Positions 9,038-17,492 of a DNA stretch of 64,000 nucleotides are shown here, one piece after another (position 1 is the first letter of the stretch; each line of letters begins with the position of its first letter). The DNA lies in NCBI GenBank assembly GCA_049322715.1, contig JBMOQP010000044.1, positions 62,001-126,000 on the forward strand, given 5' to 3'. The DNA comes from Thiofaba sp049322715 (lineage in GTDB: Bacteria > Pseudomonadota > Gammaproteobacteria > Halothiobacillales > Halothiobacillaceae). The notes below the pieces were generated by a model. It saw nothing but the letters and a program-made list of their open reading frames with translations. It did not search any database and was not told the origin of the DNA. Position numbers and translations under genes: made by a program.

Positions 9038-9732
9038 ACAACCAGGACGCCGCCGAGATCGCCCAGTTCGACGCCCTCGCTGGGCAATGGTGGGACCCGA
9101 ACGGCCCGCTGTGGACCCTGCACGCCATCAACCCGCTGCGCATGGACTTCGTACGCGGACATGCCGCACTGCACGGCCGGCGCGTGCTGGACGTCGGCTG
9201 CGGCGGCGGCATCCTGACCGAGGCGCTGGCGCGCGAGGGGGCAGAGGCCACCGGCGTCGACCTCGCCGCCAGCAGCCTGGCCACCGCGCGCCTGCACGCA
9301 GAAAGCCAGGGCCTGGCGATCCAGTACCGCCTGATGCCGGTCGAGGAACTGGCCGCTGCCGAACCCGAGAGCTTCGACGTCGTCACCTGCATGGAGATGC
9401 TGGAGCACGTGCCCGATCCGGCCGCCATCGTGCAGGCCTGTGCCGCGCTGGTGAAGCCGGGCGGCTGGCTGTTCCTGTCCACCCTCAACCGCACGCCCAA
9501 GGCCTTCGCGCTCGCCATCGTCGGCGCGGAATACATCTTGGGCATGATCCCGCGCGGCACGCACTCCTTCCGCAAGTTCATCCGCCCGGCGGAGCTCGCC
9601 GGCTGGCTGCGCGCGGCCGGCATGGACATCGCCGACCAGCAGGGTCTGCACTACGACCCGCTGGCGCGCCAGTTCAGCCTGGGTCCCGGGGTGGATGTGA
9701 ACTACCTGGTGGCGGCCCGCAAGCCGTCCTAA
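9034..9732 (+). CDS. ubiG: Ubiquinone biosynthesis O-methyltransferase UbiG
   Basis: A SAM-dependent O-methyltransferase catalysing both O-methylation steps of ubiquinone synthesis. The class I SAM motif VLDVGCGGG lies near residue 50, followed by the acidic residue in GVDLAASSL and the family signature TCMEMLEHVPDP. The length of 232 aa is typical. ATG 9034 overlaps the stop of the preceding deaminase by 4 bp, so translation is probably coupled. Gph follows after a 15-bp gap, an arrangement common in gammaproteobacteria. Confidence 0.95.
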   Translation: MNNQDAAEIAQFDALAGQWWDPNGPLWTLHAINPLRMDFVRGHAALHGRRVLDVGCGGGILTEALAREGAEATGVDLAASSLATARLHAESQGLAIQYRLMPVEELAAAEPESFDVVTCMEMLEHVPDPAAIVQACAALVKPGGWLFLSTLNRTPKAFALAIVGAEYILGMIPRGTHSFRKFIRPAELAGWLRAAGMDIADQQGLHYDPLARQFSLGPGVDVNYLVAARKPS

Positions 9733-9747
9733 CCTACGCCTTCCTTG

Positions 9748-10404
9748 ATGCCCATGAACCTCCAGGCCTTCCTCTTCGACCTCGACGGCACCCTGGTCGA
9801 CACCGCCCCCGACATGGCCGGGGCGCTGAACATCATGCGTGCCGAGCACGACCTGCCGGCCCTGCCCTTTGATGCCATACGCCCCTGGGTTTCGCATGGC
9901 GCGGGAGCGCTGGTGAAACTCGGCTTCGGCCAGGACCTCGAGGCCGAGCGCATGGAGGCGCTACGCCTGCGCTACCTGGACATCTACGCCGCCCGGCTGT
10001 GCGTGGAGAGCACGCTCTTCCCCGGCATGGCGGAGGTACTCGCCGCGCTGGAAGCCAAGGGGCGCTCCTGGGGCGTGGTGACCAACAAGCCCGCTTTCCT
10101 GACCGAACCCCTGCTCGAGGGGCTGGGACTGCGCAAACGCGCCGGCTGCATCGTCAGTGGCGACACCCTGCCCCAGCGCAAGCCGGACCCTGCCCCGGTG
10201 CGCCATGCCTGCGCCCTGCTCGGCCTGCCGGAAGCGACCTGTGTGATGGTGGGCGACGCCGAGCGCGACATCGCCTCCGCCCGCGCCGCCGGCAGCCCGT
10301 CCATCGCCGCCGCCTTCGGCTACGTGCTGGATGACGACGACCCGCACGCCTGGGGGGCGGATGCGGTGGTGGAGCATGCCGGGGAGTTGCTCGCATGGAT
10401 ATGA
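9748..10404 (+). CDS. gph: Phosphoglycolate phosphatase (HAD family)
   Basis: A HAD-superfamily phosphatase that removes phosphoglycolate formed during DNA repair or RuBisCO oxygenation. Motif I FLFDLDGTLVDT supplies the nucleophile and acid Asp pair near the N-terminus. Motif II is VTNKP, motif III RKPDPAP, and motif IV MVGDAERDI. The length of about 218 aa matches Gph. Starts at 9748 or 9754 are both possible; neither has a clear ribosome site, and translational coupling to ubiG is likely. An intergenic REP-type sequence follows the gene. Confidence 0.9.
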   Translation: MPMNLQAFLFDLDGTLVDTAPDMAGALNIMRAEHDLPALPFDAIRPWVSHGAGALVKLGFGQDLEAERMEALRLRYLDIYAARLCVESTLFPGMAEVLAALEAKGRSWGVVTNKPAFLTEPLLEGLGLRKRAGCIVSGDTLPQRKPDPAPVRHACALLGLPEATCVMVGDAERDIASARAAGSPSIAAAFGYVLDDDDPHAWGADAVVEHAGELLAWI

Positions 10405-10425
10405 AATCCGCGCCCGCCAACCATC

Positions 10426-10502
10426 GTCATCGCGAGGAGCGTAGCGACGTGGCGATCCAGAGCGCCGCCGCATGGATTGCTTCGCTCCGCTCGCAATGAC
10501 GA
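10426..10502. repeat. REP-type palindrome (GTCATCGCGAGGAGC ... GCTCGCAATGAC)
   Basis: A 77-bp imperfect inverted repeat: one arm reads GTCATCGCGAGGAGCG, the other CTCCGCTCGCAATGAC, with GGCGATCCAG and TGGATTGCTTCG inside. This pattern is a very widespread bacterial intergenic repeat. It fills the gap between gph and rmuC and is distinct from the local hairpin family. Confidence 0.85.
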
Positions 10503-10518
10503 CCAAGGATCAAGCACT

Positions 10519-12090
10519 GTGCTGAATGCCAACCTTCCCCCCGAACAACTCCTGATCCTGGTCGCCGTCGGCAGCCTCCTGATCGGAATCCTGCTGACCT
10601 GGCTCGTCATGCGCGCAAGTCGCAACGCCCTCGCGGCCACCCTGACGGAACGCCTGAACGCCGCCGAGACCGAGGTGGCGGAGCAGCTCGGCGGACGGCA
10701 GAAGGCCGAAGGAGAAAACCAGCAGCTGCGCGAGGCCCTGCAGCGCGCGGGCGAGGAGCGCGCCGCGCTGCACGAGCGCGCCAGCCGCGTCCCCGTGCTC
10801 GAACGCGAGACCGCCGATCTGCGCGCCCAGCTGGAACGGCTGGAGGACGAGCGCCGCCGCCAGGGCGAGCGTGCGGCCAGCCTCGCGGCGGAGCTTGAGC
10901 CCCTGCGCGTCCGCTTCGCGGCCGTCGAGAAAACCCTGCACGAGACCACCGGCGAGCGGGAGCGCCTGCGCGAATCGCTCGCGCATACTCAGACCCAACT
11001 CGAGGCCGAGCGCCAGCAGGCGCAGGAGAAGCTTGCCCTGCTGCTCGAGGCCAAGGAGCAGCTCGCGGAGCAGTTCAAGGTCCTGGCCTCCGAGATCCTC
11101 GAGGAGAAGACCCGCCGCTTCACCGAGCAGAACCAGTCCCAGCTCGGCCAGCTGCTCGACCCGCTGCGCGAGCGGCTAGGCGAGTTCCAGAAGAAGGTCG
11201 AGGACAGCTACGGCCAGGAGGCGCGCGAGCGCCACGCCCTGCGCGAGGAGCTCAAGCGCCTGGCGGAGATGAACACCCGCCTGGGCGAGGAGGCGCACAA
11301 CCTGACCCGCGCCCTCAAGGGCGAGCGCAAGACCCAGGGCCTGTGGGGCGAGATGATCCTCGAGACCGTGCTGGAGAGCTCCGGCCTGCGCAAGGGGCAC
11401 GAGTACGAGACCCAGGTCAGCCTGCCCGGCAGCGGCGGCCGCGTCCTGCCCGACGCGCTGATCCATCTTCCCGAAAACCGGGTGGTGATCGTCGATGCCA
11501 AGGTGTCGCTGTCCGCCTACGAGCGCCACGTCAACAGCGACGATCCGGCCGAGCGCGCCCGCCACCTCAAGGAGCACATCGCCGCCCTGCGCAACCACGT
11601 GGCCGGGCTGTCCGACAAGGCCTACGAGAACCTGCCCGACCTGCGCACGCTGGACTTCGTGCTGCTGTTCGTGCCCGTCGAGCCCGCCCTCATGCTGGCC
11701 ATGGAGCACGACAAGGAGCTGTTCCAGGACGCGCTCAGGCGCAACATCGTGCTGGTCTCGCCCACCACCCTGCTCGCCGTGCTGCGCACCATCGCCCACC
11801 TCTGGCGCCAGGAGCAGCAGAACCGCAACGCACAGGAGATCGCCCGCCAGGCCGGCGACCTGTACGACAAGCTGGTGGGCTTCGTGGACGACATGCAGAA
11901 GCTCGGCGAACGCCTCGATCAGGCGTCGAGGAGCTTTGATGGCGCGTTCAACAAACTCCAGAGCGGCCGCGGCAACATCATCGGACGCGCCCAGCGCCTG
12001 CACAAACTCGGCGTGCAGCCGACCAAGGCGCTGCCGGAGGCCCTGGTGCAAAGCGCGCTCGAAAGCGACGAAGAGGAATCGACCGCATGA
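10519..12090 (+). CDS. rmuC: DNA recombination protein RmuC homolog
   Basis: An RmuC-family protein thought to limit inversions and rearrangements at short inverted repeats; the C-terminal half contains the RmuC nuclease-like domain. One N-terminal transmembrane helix (about residues 10-30, LLILVAVGSLLIGILL) is followed by about 180 residues of coiled coil rich in Glu, Arg and Gln. The conserved domain begins near GLWGEMILETVLE and includes VVIVDAKVSL. GTG 10519 is preceded by AAGGA at 10 bases; longer starts would fall within the REP sequence. Its presence is notable in a chromosome crowded with inverted repeats. Confidence 0.9.
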   Translation: MLNANLPPEQLLILVAVGSLLIGILLTWLVMRASRNALAATLTERLNAAETEVAEQLGGRQKAEGENQQLREALQRAGEERAALHERASRVPVLERETADLRAQLERLEDERRRQGERAASLAAELEPLRVRFAAVEKTLHETTGERERLRESLAHTQTQLEAERQQAQEKLALLLEAKEQLAEQFKVLASEILEEKTRRFTEQNQSQLGQLLDPLRERLGEFQKKVEDSYGQEARERHALREELKRLAEMNTRLGEEAHNLTRALKGERKTQGLWGEMILETVLESSGLRKGHEYETQVSLPGSGGRVLPDALIHLPENRVVIVDAKVSLSAYERHVNSDDPAERARHLKEHIAALRNHVAGLSDKAYENLPDLRTLDFVLLFVPVEPALMLAMEHDKELFQDALRRNIVLVSPTTLLAVLRTIAHLWRQEQQNRNAQEIARQAGDLYDKLVGFVDDMQKLGERLDQASRSFDGAFNKLQSGRGNIIGRAQRLHKLGVQPTKALPEALVQSALESDEEESTA

Positions 12091-12761
12091 ACCTCATGCC
12101 TGCCTTCCGCAAGCGCCACCCCCTATTGACCCTCGCCCTGCCGGTGCAGTCCCGCTCGCCCCTCGAGCGCGCGGCGCAGGGCATGGATGCCGCCTGGAAC
12201 GCGGCCGAGGCCGCGCTGCATGCCGGTCATGAGGACATCGCCGCGCTGATGCACTCGGCCCGCAGCCTGGGCGGGGAGCTGGCGCAGCAGCAACTTCAGC
12301 ATCTGTGGCCGGAGGCCGGGGCGCATGACCTCGCGCTGGCGAAGGGCCTCGGGGTGGCGCTGTGGCTAACGGAAATGCTTCTGTTCCTGCGTGAGGATGC
12401 AGCCGACGGACGCATCCTCCCCCCCCGCGATGCGATGCGGCGTTTCATGGTCGAGGAGAGTCAGATCAATGAGGGCCGCCACGATTTCGCCCTGCGCCGC
12501 CTGGCCGGCCATCTGGCGGAGCAGGCGATCAAGATCCTGCAGGGCAGTGCGCCGCTCGGGCTGTCCGCCCCCCTCCCGCTGCGCCTGCGCCTGCGCTGGG
12601 CAATGCTCTACACCGGCTTCCTGCTCGAGGCCATGCGCCGCGATCCGGACGCGCCTTTCATCCACCCGAAGCTGCCGCCGCGCGAGTTCCTGCGCCTGGT
12701 CGGCCGCGCCCTGTCCCCGGATTCGCGAGGGAAAAACAAGGGCGGCAGCTGCGGCTGCTGA
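12087..12761 (+). CDS. Squalene/phytoene-synthase-like protein, short
   Basis: A 224-residue protein overlapping rmuC by 4 bp (ATGA). The segment WLTEMLLFLREDAADGRILP followed by an Ala/Leu-rich helical stretch and LRLRLRWAMLYTGFLLEAMRR resembles the second half of the trans-isoprenyl diphosphate synthase (squalene/phytoene synthase) fold. The first Asp-rich motif is absent and the second is replaced by REDAADGR, so catalysis is doubtful. It may be a pseudoenzyme of the NDUFAF6-like kind. The C-terminus ends GGSCGC. A second degenerate member starts at 16644. The assignment rests on pattern only. Confidence 0.5.
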   Translation: MNLMPAFRKRHPLLTLALPVQSRSPLERAAQGMDAAWNAAEAALHAGHEDIAALMHSARSLGGELAQQQLQHLWPEAGAHDLALAKGLGVALWLTEMLLFLREDAADGRILPPRDAMRRFMVEESQINEGRHDFALRRLAGHLAEQAIKILQGSAPLGLSAPLPLRLRLRWAMLYTGFLLEAMRRDPDAPFIHPKLPPREFLRLVGRALSPDSRGKNKGGSCGC

Positions 12762-12776
12762 CCCCCTTCAGCAGAT

Positions 12777-13136
12777 TGTTTCAAAAGGGCTTTCCTGCCC
12801 TTTTGAAACTCGCTTGGTCCCTCCTCTCACGCCCTTCCGGCATCCATGCCGAAAGCCCCTGCGGGGTTGATCCCGCATCGAAGGCCCATCGGCCATCCAT
12901 GGCCGACGCCCCTTCGGGGTGCGGCCGTCGAGAGCGGCCTTCGAGAGCGTCGCGGTACATGCCAACATCGTTGGCTGGAGCAACGATGGAACGCCTTGCG
13001 TTCCCCGAAGGGCTGGGCACAGGGATGTGCCCAGCCGCGACGGGCTCGGAAGATCAAGCACTTATCGTGCTTGATCTTCGTGCAACCCATCCATGGCTTG
13101 CACCTCCAGGCTGTTCCAAAGGGTTTTGAAACAGCC
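12777..13136. repeat. Long composite hairpin cassette A
   Basis: This 377-bp gap holds no credible gene and is almost entirely hairpins. In order: GTTTCAAAAGGGC paired across TTTCCT (12778-12809); TTCCGGC-like around ATCCAT (12835); CGGCC around ATCCATGG (12891); CATCGTTG with CAACGATG (12967-12988); GCTGGGCAC around AGGGATG (13011-13034); AGATCAAGCAC with GTGCTTGATCT (13050-13077); TGCAA around CCATCCATGG (13081-13102); AGGCTGTT with AACAGCCT (13108-13136). No T-run follows, so none is a classical terminator. Confidence 0.85.
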
Positions 13137-13138
13137 TG

Positions 13139-13360
13139 TCAGGCCCGGGCGGACTTGTTCATCACCGCCAGGGCGGCCTGGTTGCGCAGGGTCTTGACCA
13201 CCTTGAGCGCCTCGGGGGGCATGTTGGCACCGCGCCCCTCGGCATAGAACAGTGCCACCGGGCGGCGGTTGACGTAGACGGGGTAGATCAGGGCCGTGTC
13301 AGACTCGGCGGAACCCCACTGCCAGGGCTCCATGCGTGCCGCCGGGACATCCCGCCTGTG
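13139..13360 (-). pseudogene. Displaced C-terminal tail (GAF-like) of the HDOD gene
   Basis: The frame here reads RLIHRRDVPAARMEPW, then LIYPVYVNRRPVALFYAEG and ALKVVKTLRNQAALAVM. This is the expected C-terminal end of HDOD proteins with a GAF-like tail. It is out of phase with the upstream HDOD frame, which stops at 13363 right after PAYMAARTA. A one- or two-base indel near 13365-13380 would join them. This is either a true frameshift or a sequence error. Confidence 0.75.
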
Positions 13361-13362
13361 GA

Positions 13363-14586
13363 TCAGGCGGTCCTCGCCGCCATGTAGGCTGGTACGATCG
13401 GGTTGCTCGAATCCAGCGACAGCATCCCCCCCTTGAGGATCTTCGCGCTGTGTTCGCCGAAGGCCATGCTGGGGCGCAGTGTCCGGCTGCGCGCGTCCTG
13501 CACGAAGAAAACGGCGAGGGAGAGGTCCAGGCCCTGGTACAAGGTTTCCAGGATGCTCGACAGCAGTTCCGGCAGCGCATAGTCCTCGAGCAGCGACGCG
13601 GTGACGTCCTCGATGCCGCGCAGCAGGCGCTCCGAACCACTCGTCGGCGAGGCGGCCGCCGGCGCCTCGGGCAAGACCACCGCTTCCGGCAGCTGGCCAC
13701 CCAGGCGGGCGAGCAGGCCGCGGGCGCCATCCGTCGCCTCGAACAGGCCGACGTAGATGCCCATGCGCTCGCGCGCCTCCGCCAGCGCCTGATGCACGGC
13801 CTCCGGCTCGATGCCTCCCCGCCGCGCCAGCTCATCCAGGGCGGCATCGGCCTTCGCGGACGAGGTCGCGGTCAGCAGGATGGCCGTGCCGGCATTGGCG
13901 AACGAGGCCACCCACGCGGCCTGCTGCACGGGCGGCACCGTGCCCGGGCGGGCCGTGAGCGGCACGGGACGCATGTCCGCCCGCAGGCTGTCGGGGAGGC
14001 CCCAGCGCGCCGCCACCTCGCGTCCGAGATGGTCGGCGACGATCCCGGTCGCACGCAGGATGGCGGCCCGCTCGTCCAGCCCCTCGTCCTGGCACAGCCG
14101 CTCGATCTCCGGCGGCGCCTCGGGAAGGTGACGATAGACCAGCATGGGACCGAGGTGCTGGAACAGGGCTGCGAGGAAAACCTGCTCACCGCCCCGCCCC
14201 GCCATCGGACGGGACAAGGCCTGGGCCAGCAGGGCGCCGAACAGGGCCTGCAGCATCCTGCCCCGTAGCCGGCCGACATGGTCCTGCCCCTGCAGGTGCT
14301 CGAACAGCATGAGGGTGAGGGCGATCTCCCTCACCTCCTCGAAACCGAGCAGCATCACGGCCCGCGACACGGTGTGCACCGTGCCCCGCGCCTCGCGCAC
14401 GCTGAAGGTGTTCGCCACCGCGAGGACCTTCTTGGTCAGGGCGACATCGCGCAGGATGAGGGAGCACAGGTCGTTGATCGAGCGCTGGTCCTCGTCGGCG
14501 ATGAGGGCGCCAACCTCCCGCACGGTGCGCGAGAAGGCTGGAAAGTCCGGCGCCTCTTGAATCTTGTTGAGCAGGGTTTCCAGCAT
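13363..14586 (-). CDS. HDOD-domain signalling protein, frameshifted near its end
   Basis: A cytoplasmic protein with an N-terminal HDOD domain (about residues 1-200: LILRDVALTKKVLAVAN, TVSRAVMLLGFEEVREIAL, FLAALFQHLGPMLVY) and the start of a GAF-like C-terminal domain (AVFFVQDARSRTLRPSMAFG). Such proteins are regulatory; the HDOD lacks the catalytic HD pair of phosphodiesterases. ATG 14586 (MLETLLNKIQEAPDF) fits family starts; the open frame further upstream is repeat DNA. The frame stops about 70 codons early; the missing tail is readable in another frame at 13139-13360. Function may be lost or partial. Confidence 0.75.
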   Translation of the reverse strand: MLETLLNKIQEAPDFPAFSRTVREVGALIADEDQRSINDLCSLILRDVALTKKVLAVANTFSVREARGTVHTVSRAVMLLGFEEVREIALTLMLFEHLQGQDHVGRLRGRMLQALFGALLAQALSRPMAGRGGEQVFLAALFQHLGPMLVYRHLPEAPPEIERLCQDEGLDERAAILRATGIVADHLGREVAARWGLPDSLRADMRPVPLTARPGTVPPVQQAAWVASFANAGTAILLTATSSAKADAALDELARRGGIEPEAVHQALAEARERMGIYVGLFEATDGARGLLARLGGQLPEAVVLPEAPAAASPTSGSERLLRGIEDVTASLLEDYALPELLSSILETLYQGLDLSLAVFFVQDARSRTLRPSMAFGEHSAKILKGGMLSLDSSNPIVPAYMAARTA

Positions 14587-14693
14587 CGGCGTAACCGGGA
14601 GGTGAGGCAAAGGCGCGATTGTAGCGACCGCCCGAGGGCGGACCAATCGGTCATCGCATGGGGAAGCCCCCATCAGGGAAATGCTTATGTCTT

Positions 14694-14972
14694 GACACGC
14701 TCCCCCCTGGAGTGTGTCCTCCGGCTGATCCCTCCTCTCAAGCTCTTCCGGCATCCCTGCCGGAAGGCCCTTTGGGCTTCAGCCTTCGAGAGCGTCGCGG
14801 CACATGTCACCATCGTTGCCGGGAGCAACGATGGAACGCCTTGCGTTCCCCGAAGGGCTGGACACAGGGATGTGTCCAGCCGCGACGGCCTCCGCGAATC
14901 AACGACTTGAGTCGTTGTTCGCGTTGGGGCGTCCTGCCCCAAACGGTAAACGCTGAATTTTTCAGCGTTTCC
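14694..14972. repeat. Long composite hairpin cassette B
   Basis: The gap between the HDOD gene and the chemoreceptor gene is filled with ordered hairpins: GACACNCTC with GAGTGTGTC (14694-14719), TTCCGGC around ATCCCT (14746), CATCGTTGC with GCAACGATG (14811), GCTGGACAC around AGGGATG (14857-14880), AACGAC around TTGA (14901), TTGGGGC around GTCCT (14924-14942) and AAACGCTGAA with TTCAGCGTTT (14948-14970). Module order matches cassettes C, D and F. No gene is seen here; 14587-14693 holds nothing recognisable. Confidence 0.85.
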
Positions 14973-14984
14973 CTCAGGAGACAA

Positions 14985-16529
14985 TCACGGCCGCTGCTTC
15001 GCCTCGCTGATCAGGGCTTCCAGTGCCGCTTGGCCGAGGCTGTCCAGGGCATCGAAGCGGATGCCAACATCGAAGCCACCCTCGACCTTCTCCTTGCGGA
15101 CGATGCGTCCCGGCAGCAAGACGCGCTCGGTCCAGGTCGAGGCGTGCAGAGGCCGGATCTCCAGCTGGATGTCGCCCCCCGCACCGATGTCCTCACCGAC
15201 GTGCAGCAGCGCACCGCTGCTGCTCAGGTCCATAGCCACCGCCTGCAGCTCGCGCCCCACGCCGTCCTTGGCCTTGGCCCGCAGGAAGCAGGTGTGGCGC
15301 GCCCCATGGCGCTGCTCGAAAAGCCGGATTTCCCGTTCCCCCTCGCCAAAGGTGAAGTGGCCGAGGATCTCGTTGAGACGGTCGGCCGCCTCGTCCAGTG
15401 TGCCGACCACCACCTGGGTTGCCCGCATCCGCTCGGCGTTGTCGTCGAGCACCTGGAACAGGTGCTCGAGCTCGCGCCGCAGCCCTTCGACGCGACTGGA
15501 CTGTTCCTGGGTCTGGCCGGCGATGTTCTGGTTCGCGGCCTCGGTCACGCGGACCTGCTCGTCGATGCCGCTCATCGCCAGGGTGATGTCTTCGGCCAGG
15601 CGCCCGCTCTCGCGCACCCGCTCCACCACCCGGCCCATCACCGTCACGCCCTCGTCGGCCCGCTGGGTGAGATGCTCGATCAGTCGGCGGATCTCTAGCG
15701 TCGACTCCTGGGTCTTGCTCGCAAGGCCTCGCACTTCGTCCGCCACCACGGCGAAGCCGCGGCCGTGTTCCCCCGCCCGCGCGGCCTCGATGGCGGCATT
15801 CAGAGCCAGCAGGTTGGTCTGCTCGGCAATCGCGCTGATGACCCCGGTGATGCGCTGGATGCCCTGCACGGCCTCCTGCAGGGCCTGGATGCCGTTGGCG
15901 GCCAGCTCCACCTCGCGCACGCTCTCCTCCACGGCATGACGGCTGGCCTGCAGGGTCGACTGTCCGGCGCGCACATGCTCCATCGCCATCTGGGCCGCAA
16001 GCTGGGCGCGTGCCGCGGAATCCTGCACTTCCACCGCCAGATCGCCGACGAGGGCGGCCACCGCCGCGACCTCGCTCTGGCGGCTGCGCTCAAGTTCGCC
16101 ATGGCGCACGATCTCCTCGGAGATGGTGCTCATCTGCCGCGCCCCCGCCCGCACCCTGTCGCTCTGGCGGGTAATCTGACGCATGTAGCCGGCCAGCTGG
16201 CCCACCATGCCGTTGAAGGCGTCAATAATCTGACCAATCATGTCTGCGCTGCGCATGCTGCACTCGTGGGTCAGGTTGCCCTCGCGGATGCTCCCCGCCA
16301 CCTCGGCGATCCGGCCCAGCTTGCGCAGCAGCACGACATGCGTGACCACGTAATTGAAGATGCCGACCATCACCCCCGCCACCAGGCAGCCGGCGACGAA
16401 CCACCACTTCATGCCCGGCCGGTATTCGACGAAGAACGCGGCATAGAGGGGAAAGATCACCCCCATCGCCAACCCGAAGCCGAGGAAGGCGAACCTGAGG
16501 CGACGCAGCAGACTGGGTTCAGACCACAT
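14985..16529 (-). CDS. Methyl-accepting chemotaxis protein with C-terminal PilZ domain
   Basis: A membrane chemoreceptor, 514 aa. Two transmembrane helices lie close together (about residues 13-35 and 45-68) with almost no periplasmic domain between them, so it may sense membrane or cytoplasmic cues. A HAMP-like region follows, then the signalling domain with the hairpin tip core ISAIAEQTNLLALNAAIEA and GFAVVADEVRGLA. The last 120 residues look like a PilZ domain (LRAKAKDG at its start, DLSSSGALLHV in the middle), so c-di-GMP may tune signalling. ATG 16529 is preceded by AGGA at about 9 bases. No che genes are nearby. Confidence 0.85.
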   Translation of the reverse strand: MWSEPSLLRRLRFAFLGFGLAMGVIFPLYAAFFVEYRPGMKWWFVAGCLVAGVMVGIFNYVVTHVVLLRKLGRIAEVAGSIREGNLTHECSMRSADMIGQIIDAFNGMVGQLAGYMRQITRQSDRVRAGARQMSTISEEIVRHGELERSRQSEVAAVAALVGDLAVEVQDSAARAQLAAQMAMEHVRAGQSTLQASRHAVEESVREVELAANGIQALQEAVQGIQRITGVISAIAEQTNLLALNAAIEAARAGEHGRGFAVVADEVRGLASKTQESTLEIRRLIEHLTQRADEGVTVMGRVVERVRESGRLAEDITLAMSGIDEQVRVTEAANQNIAGQTQEQSSRVEGLRRELEHLFQVLDDNAERMRATQVVVGTLDEAADRLNEILGHFTFGEGEREIRLFEQRHGARHTCFLRAKAKDGVGRELQAVAMDLSSSGALLHVGEDIGAGGDIQLEIRPLHASTWTERVLLPGRIVRKEKVEGGFDVGIRFDALDSLGQAALEALISEAKQRP

Positions 16530-16643
16530 GGCGAATATTCCTGAAAGGTCGTTGACGCTGTATCGGAAAGAACTGGCTTTTCTTGACCCATGCAAGAGGC
16601 AGGCCAGAATCCCTCATCGACCAAGCGGTGGTACCATGCGCAC

Positions 16644-17492
16644 ATGGACGTTCTCAGCTATTGCCGCGACCAGGCCGCACCAAAGGGATCGGCGCCCTAC
16701 TATGCCTGCCTGTTCCTGCCCGAGCAGCAAAAACCTGCCACTTTGGCGGTACTTGCCCTGCGCGCGGAGTTGGAGGAAGCGAGCACCCGCATCCCCGAGC
16801 CCAGCGTCGCCCAGGCAAGGCTGGACTGGTGGCTGGCCGAGCTGCGGACCGCGGCGGGGGGCTCAGCCCAGCACCCCGTCGCCCAGGCACTGATGCAGTA
16901 TGTGCTGCACCTACCGGGGCGCCAGGAACTACTGGAGGAGATGGTAGCCGGCGCGCAGGACCGCCTGCGCCATGGCCACCTGGAACGTGAGAGCGATTTC
17001 GGCCTGCATGCCTACCGGCACGAGGTCGCCCCCTGGCTGATCCTGACCGACCCCGAGGGGCAGGCCGGCCGCACGGAGCGCGACTTCGCCCACGCCATCG
17101 GACAGGCGCTGGCCTGGATCCGCGTCCTGCACCAGCTGGGGCGCGACGCCGCGCGCGGCCAGGTGCTGATCCCGCGCGAGATACTCGCCCGGCACGGACT
17201 GGACGTCGCCGACCTGCTGCATCCTCGAACGAGCGATGCCGTCCGCTCCATGCTGGCCGCTCTGGGGGAGCAGACGCGCGAGCGGCTGCGCCAGGCCCGT
17301 GCCATGCTGCCGCGCGAGGCGCAGCCGCGGCAGGCCATGGCACTGGTCAGCCTGGCCCAGGCCGAAGCCCTGTGCGATGCGATGGCCCAGGACGACTGGC
17401 GGCTGCTCGACCAGCGCCCGGAACTCACCCCCCTGCGCCTGCTGTGGCTCAGCTGGCGCGCCGCCCGCAAGGCTCGCTCGAGGAAAGCCTGA
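16644..17492 (+). CDS. Squalene/phytoene-synthase family protein, probably non-catalytic
   Basis: A 282-residue all-helical protein. The N-terminal YYACLFLPEQQKPATLAVLALR and EPSVAQARLDWWLAEL match the squalene/phytoene synthase and NDUFAF6-like family, where the second segment normally reads VRLQWWRD. The Asp-rich motif expected around residue 160 is degraded to HQLGRDAARGQVLIPREIL. Loss of metal-binding Asp residues suggests an assembly-factor-like or other non-catalytic role, but this is inference. ATG 16644 was chosen over an open upstream frame; a GGTGG lies 11 bases before it. It overlaps the SDR gene by one base, so the two are co-translated. Confidence 0.65.
   Translation: MDVLSYCRDQAAPKGSAPYYACLFLPEQQKPATLAVLALRAELEEASTRIPEPSVAQARLDWWLAELRTAAGGSAQHPVAQALMQYVLHLPGRQELLEEMVAGAQDRLRHGHLERESDFGLHAYRHEVAPWLILTDPEGQAGRTERDFAHAIGQALAWIRVLHQLGRDAARGQVLIPREILARHGLDVADLLHPRTSDAVRSMLAALGEQTRERLRQARAMLPREAQPRQAMALVSLAQAEALCDAMAQDDWRLLDQRPELTPLRLLWLSWRAARKARSRKA

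Noticed and set aside
12778..12809. Strong hairpin as a terminator for the preceding operon
   Set aside because: It has no downstream T-run, and the same module occurs elsewhere as part of the repeat family.
12776..13247. Several small open frames within cassette A and the matching ones at 14658-14984, 20344-20791 and 49103-49434
   Set aside because: They are translations of hairpin repeats (such as FRHPCRKPLRG) in many frames, without ribosome sites.
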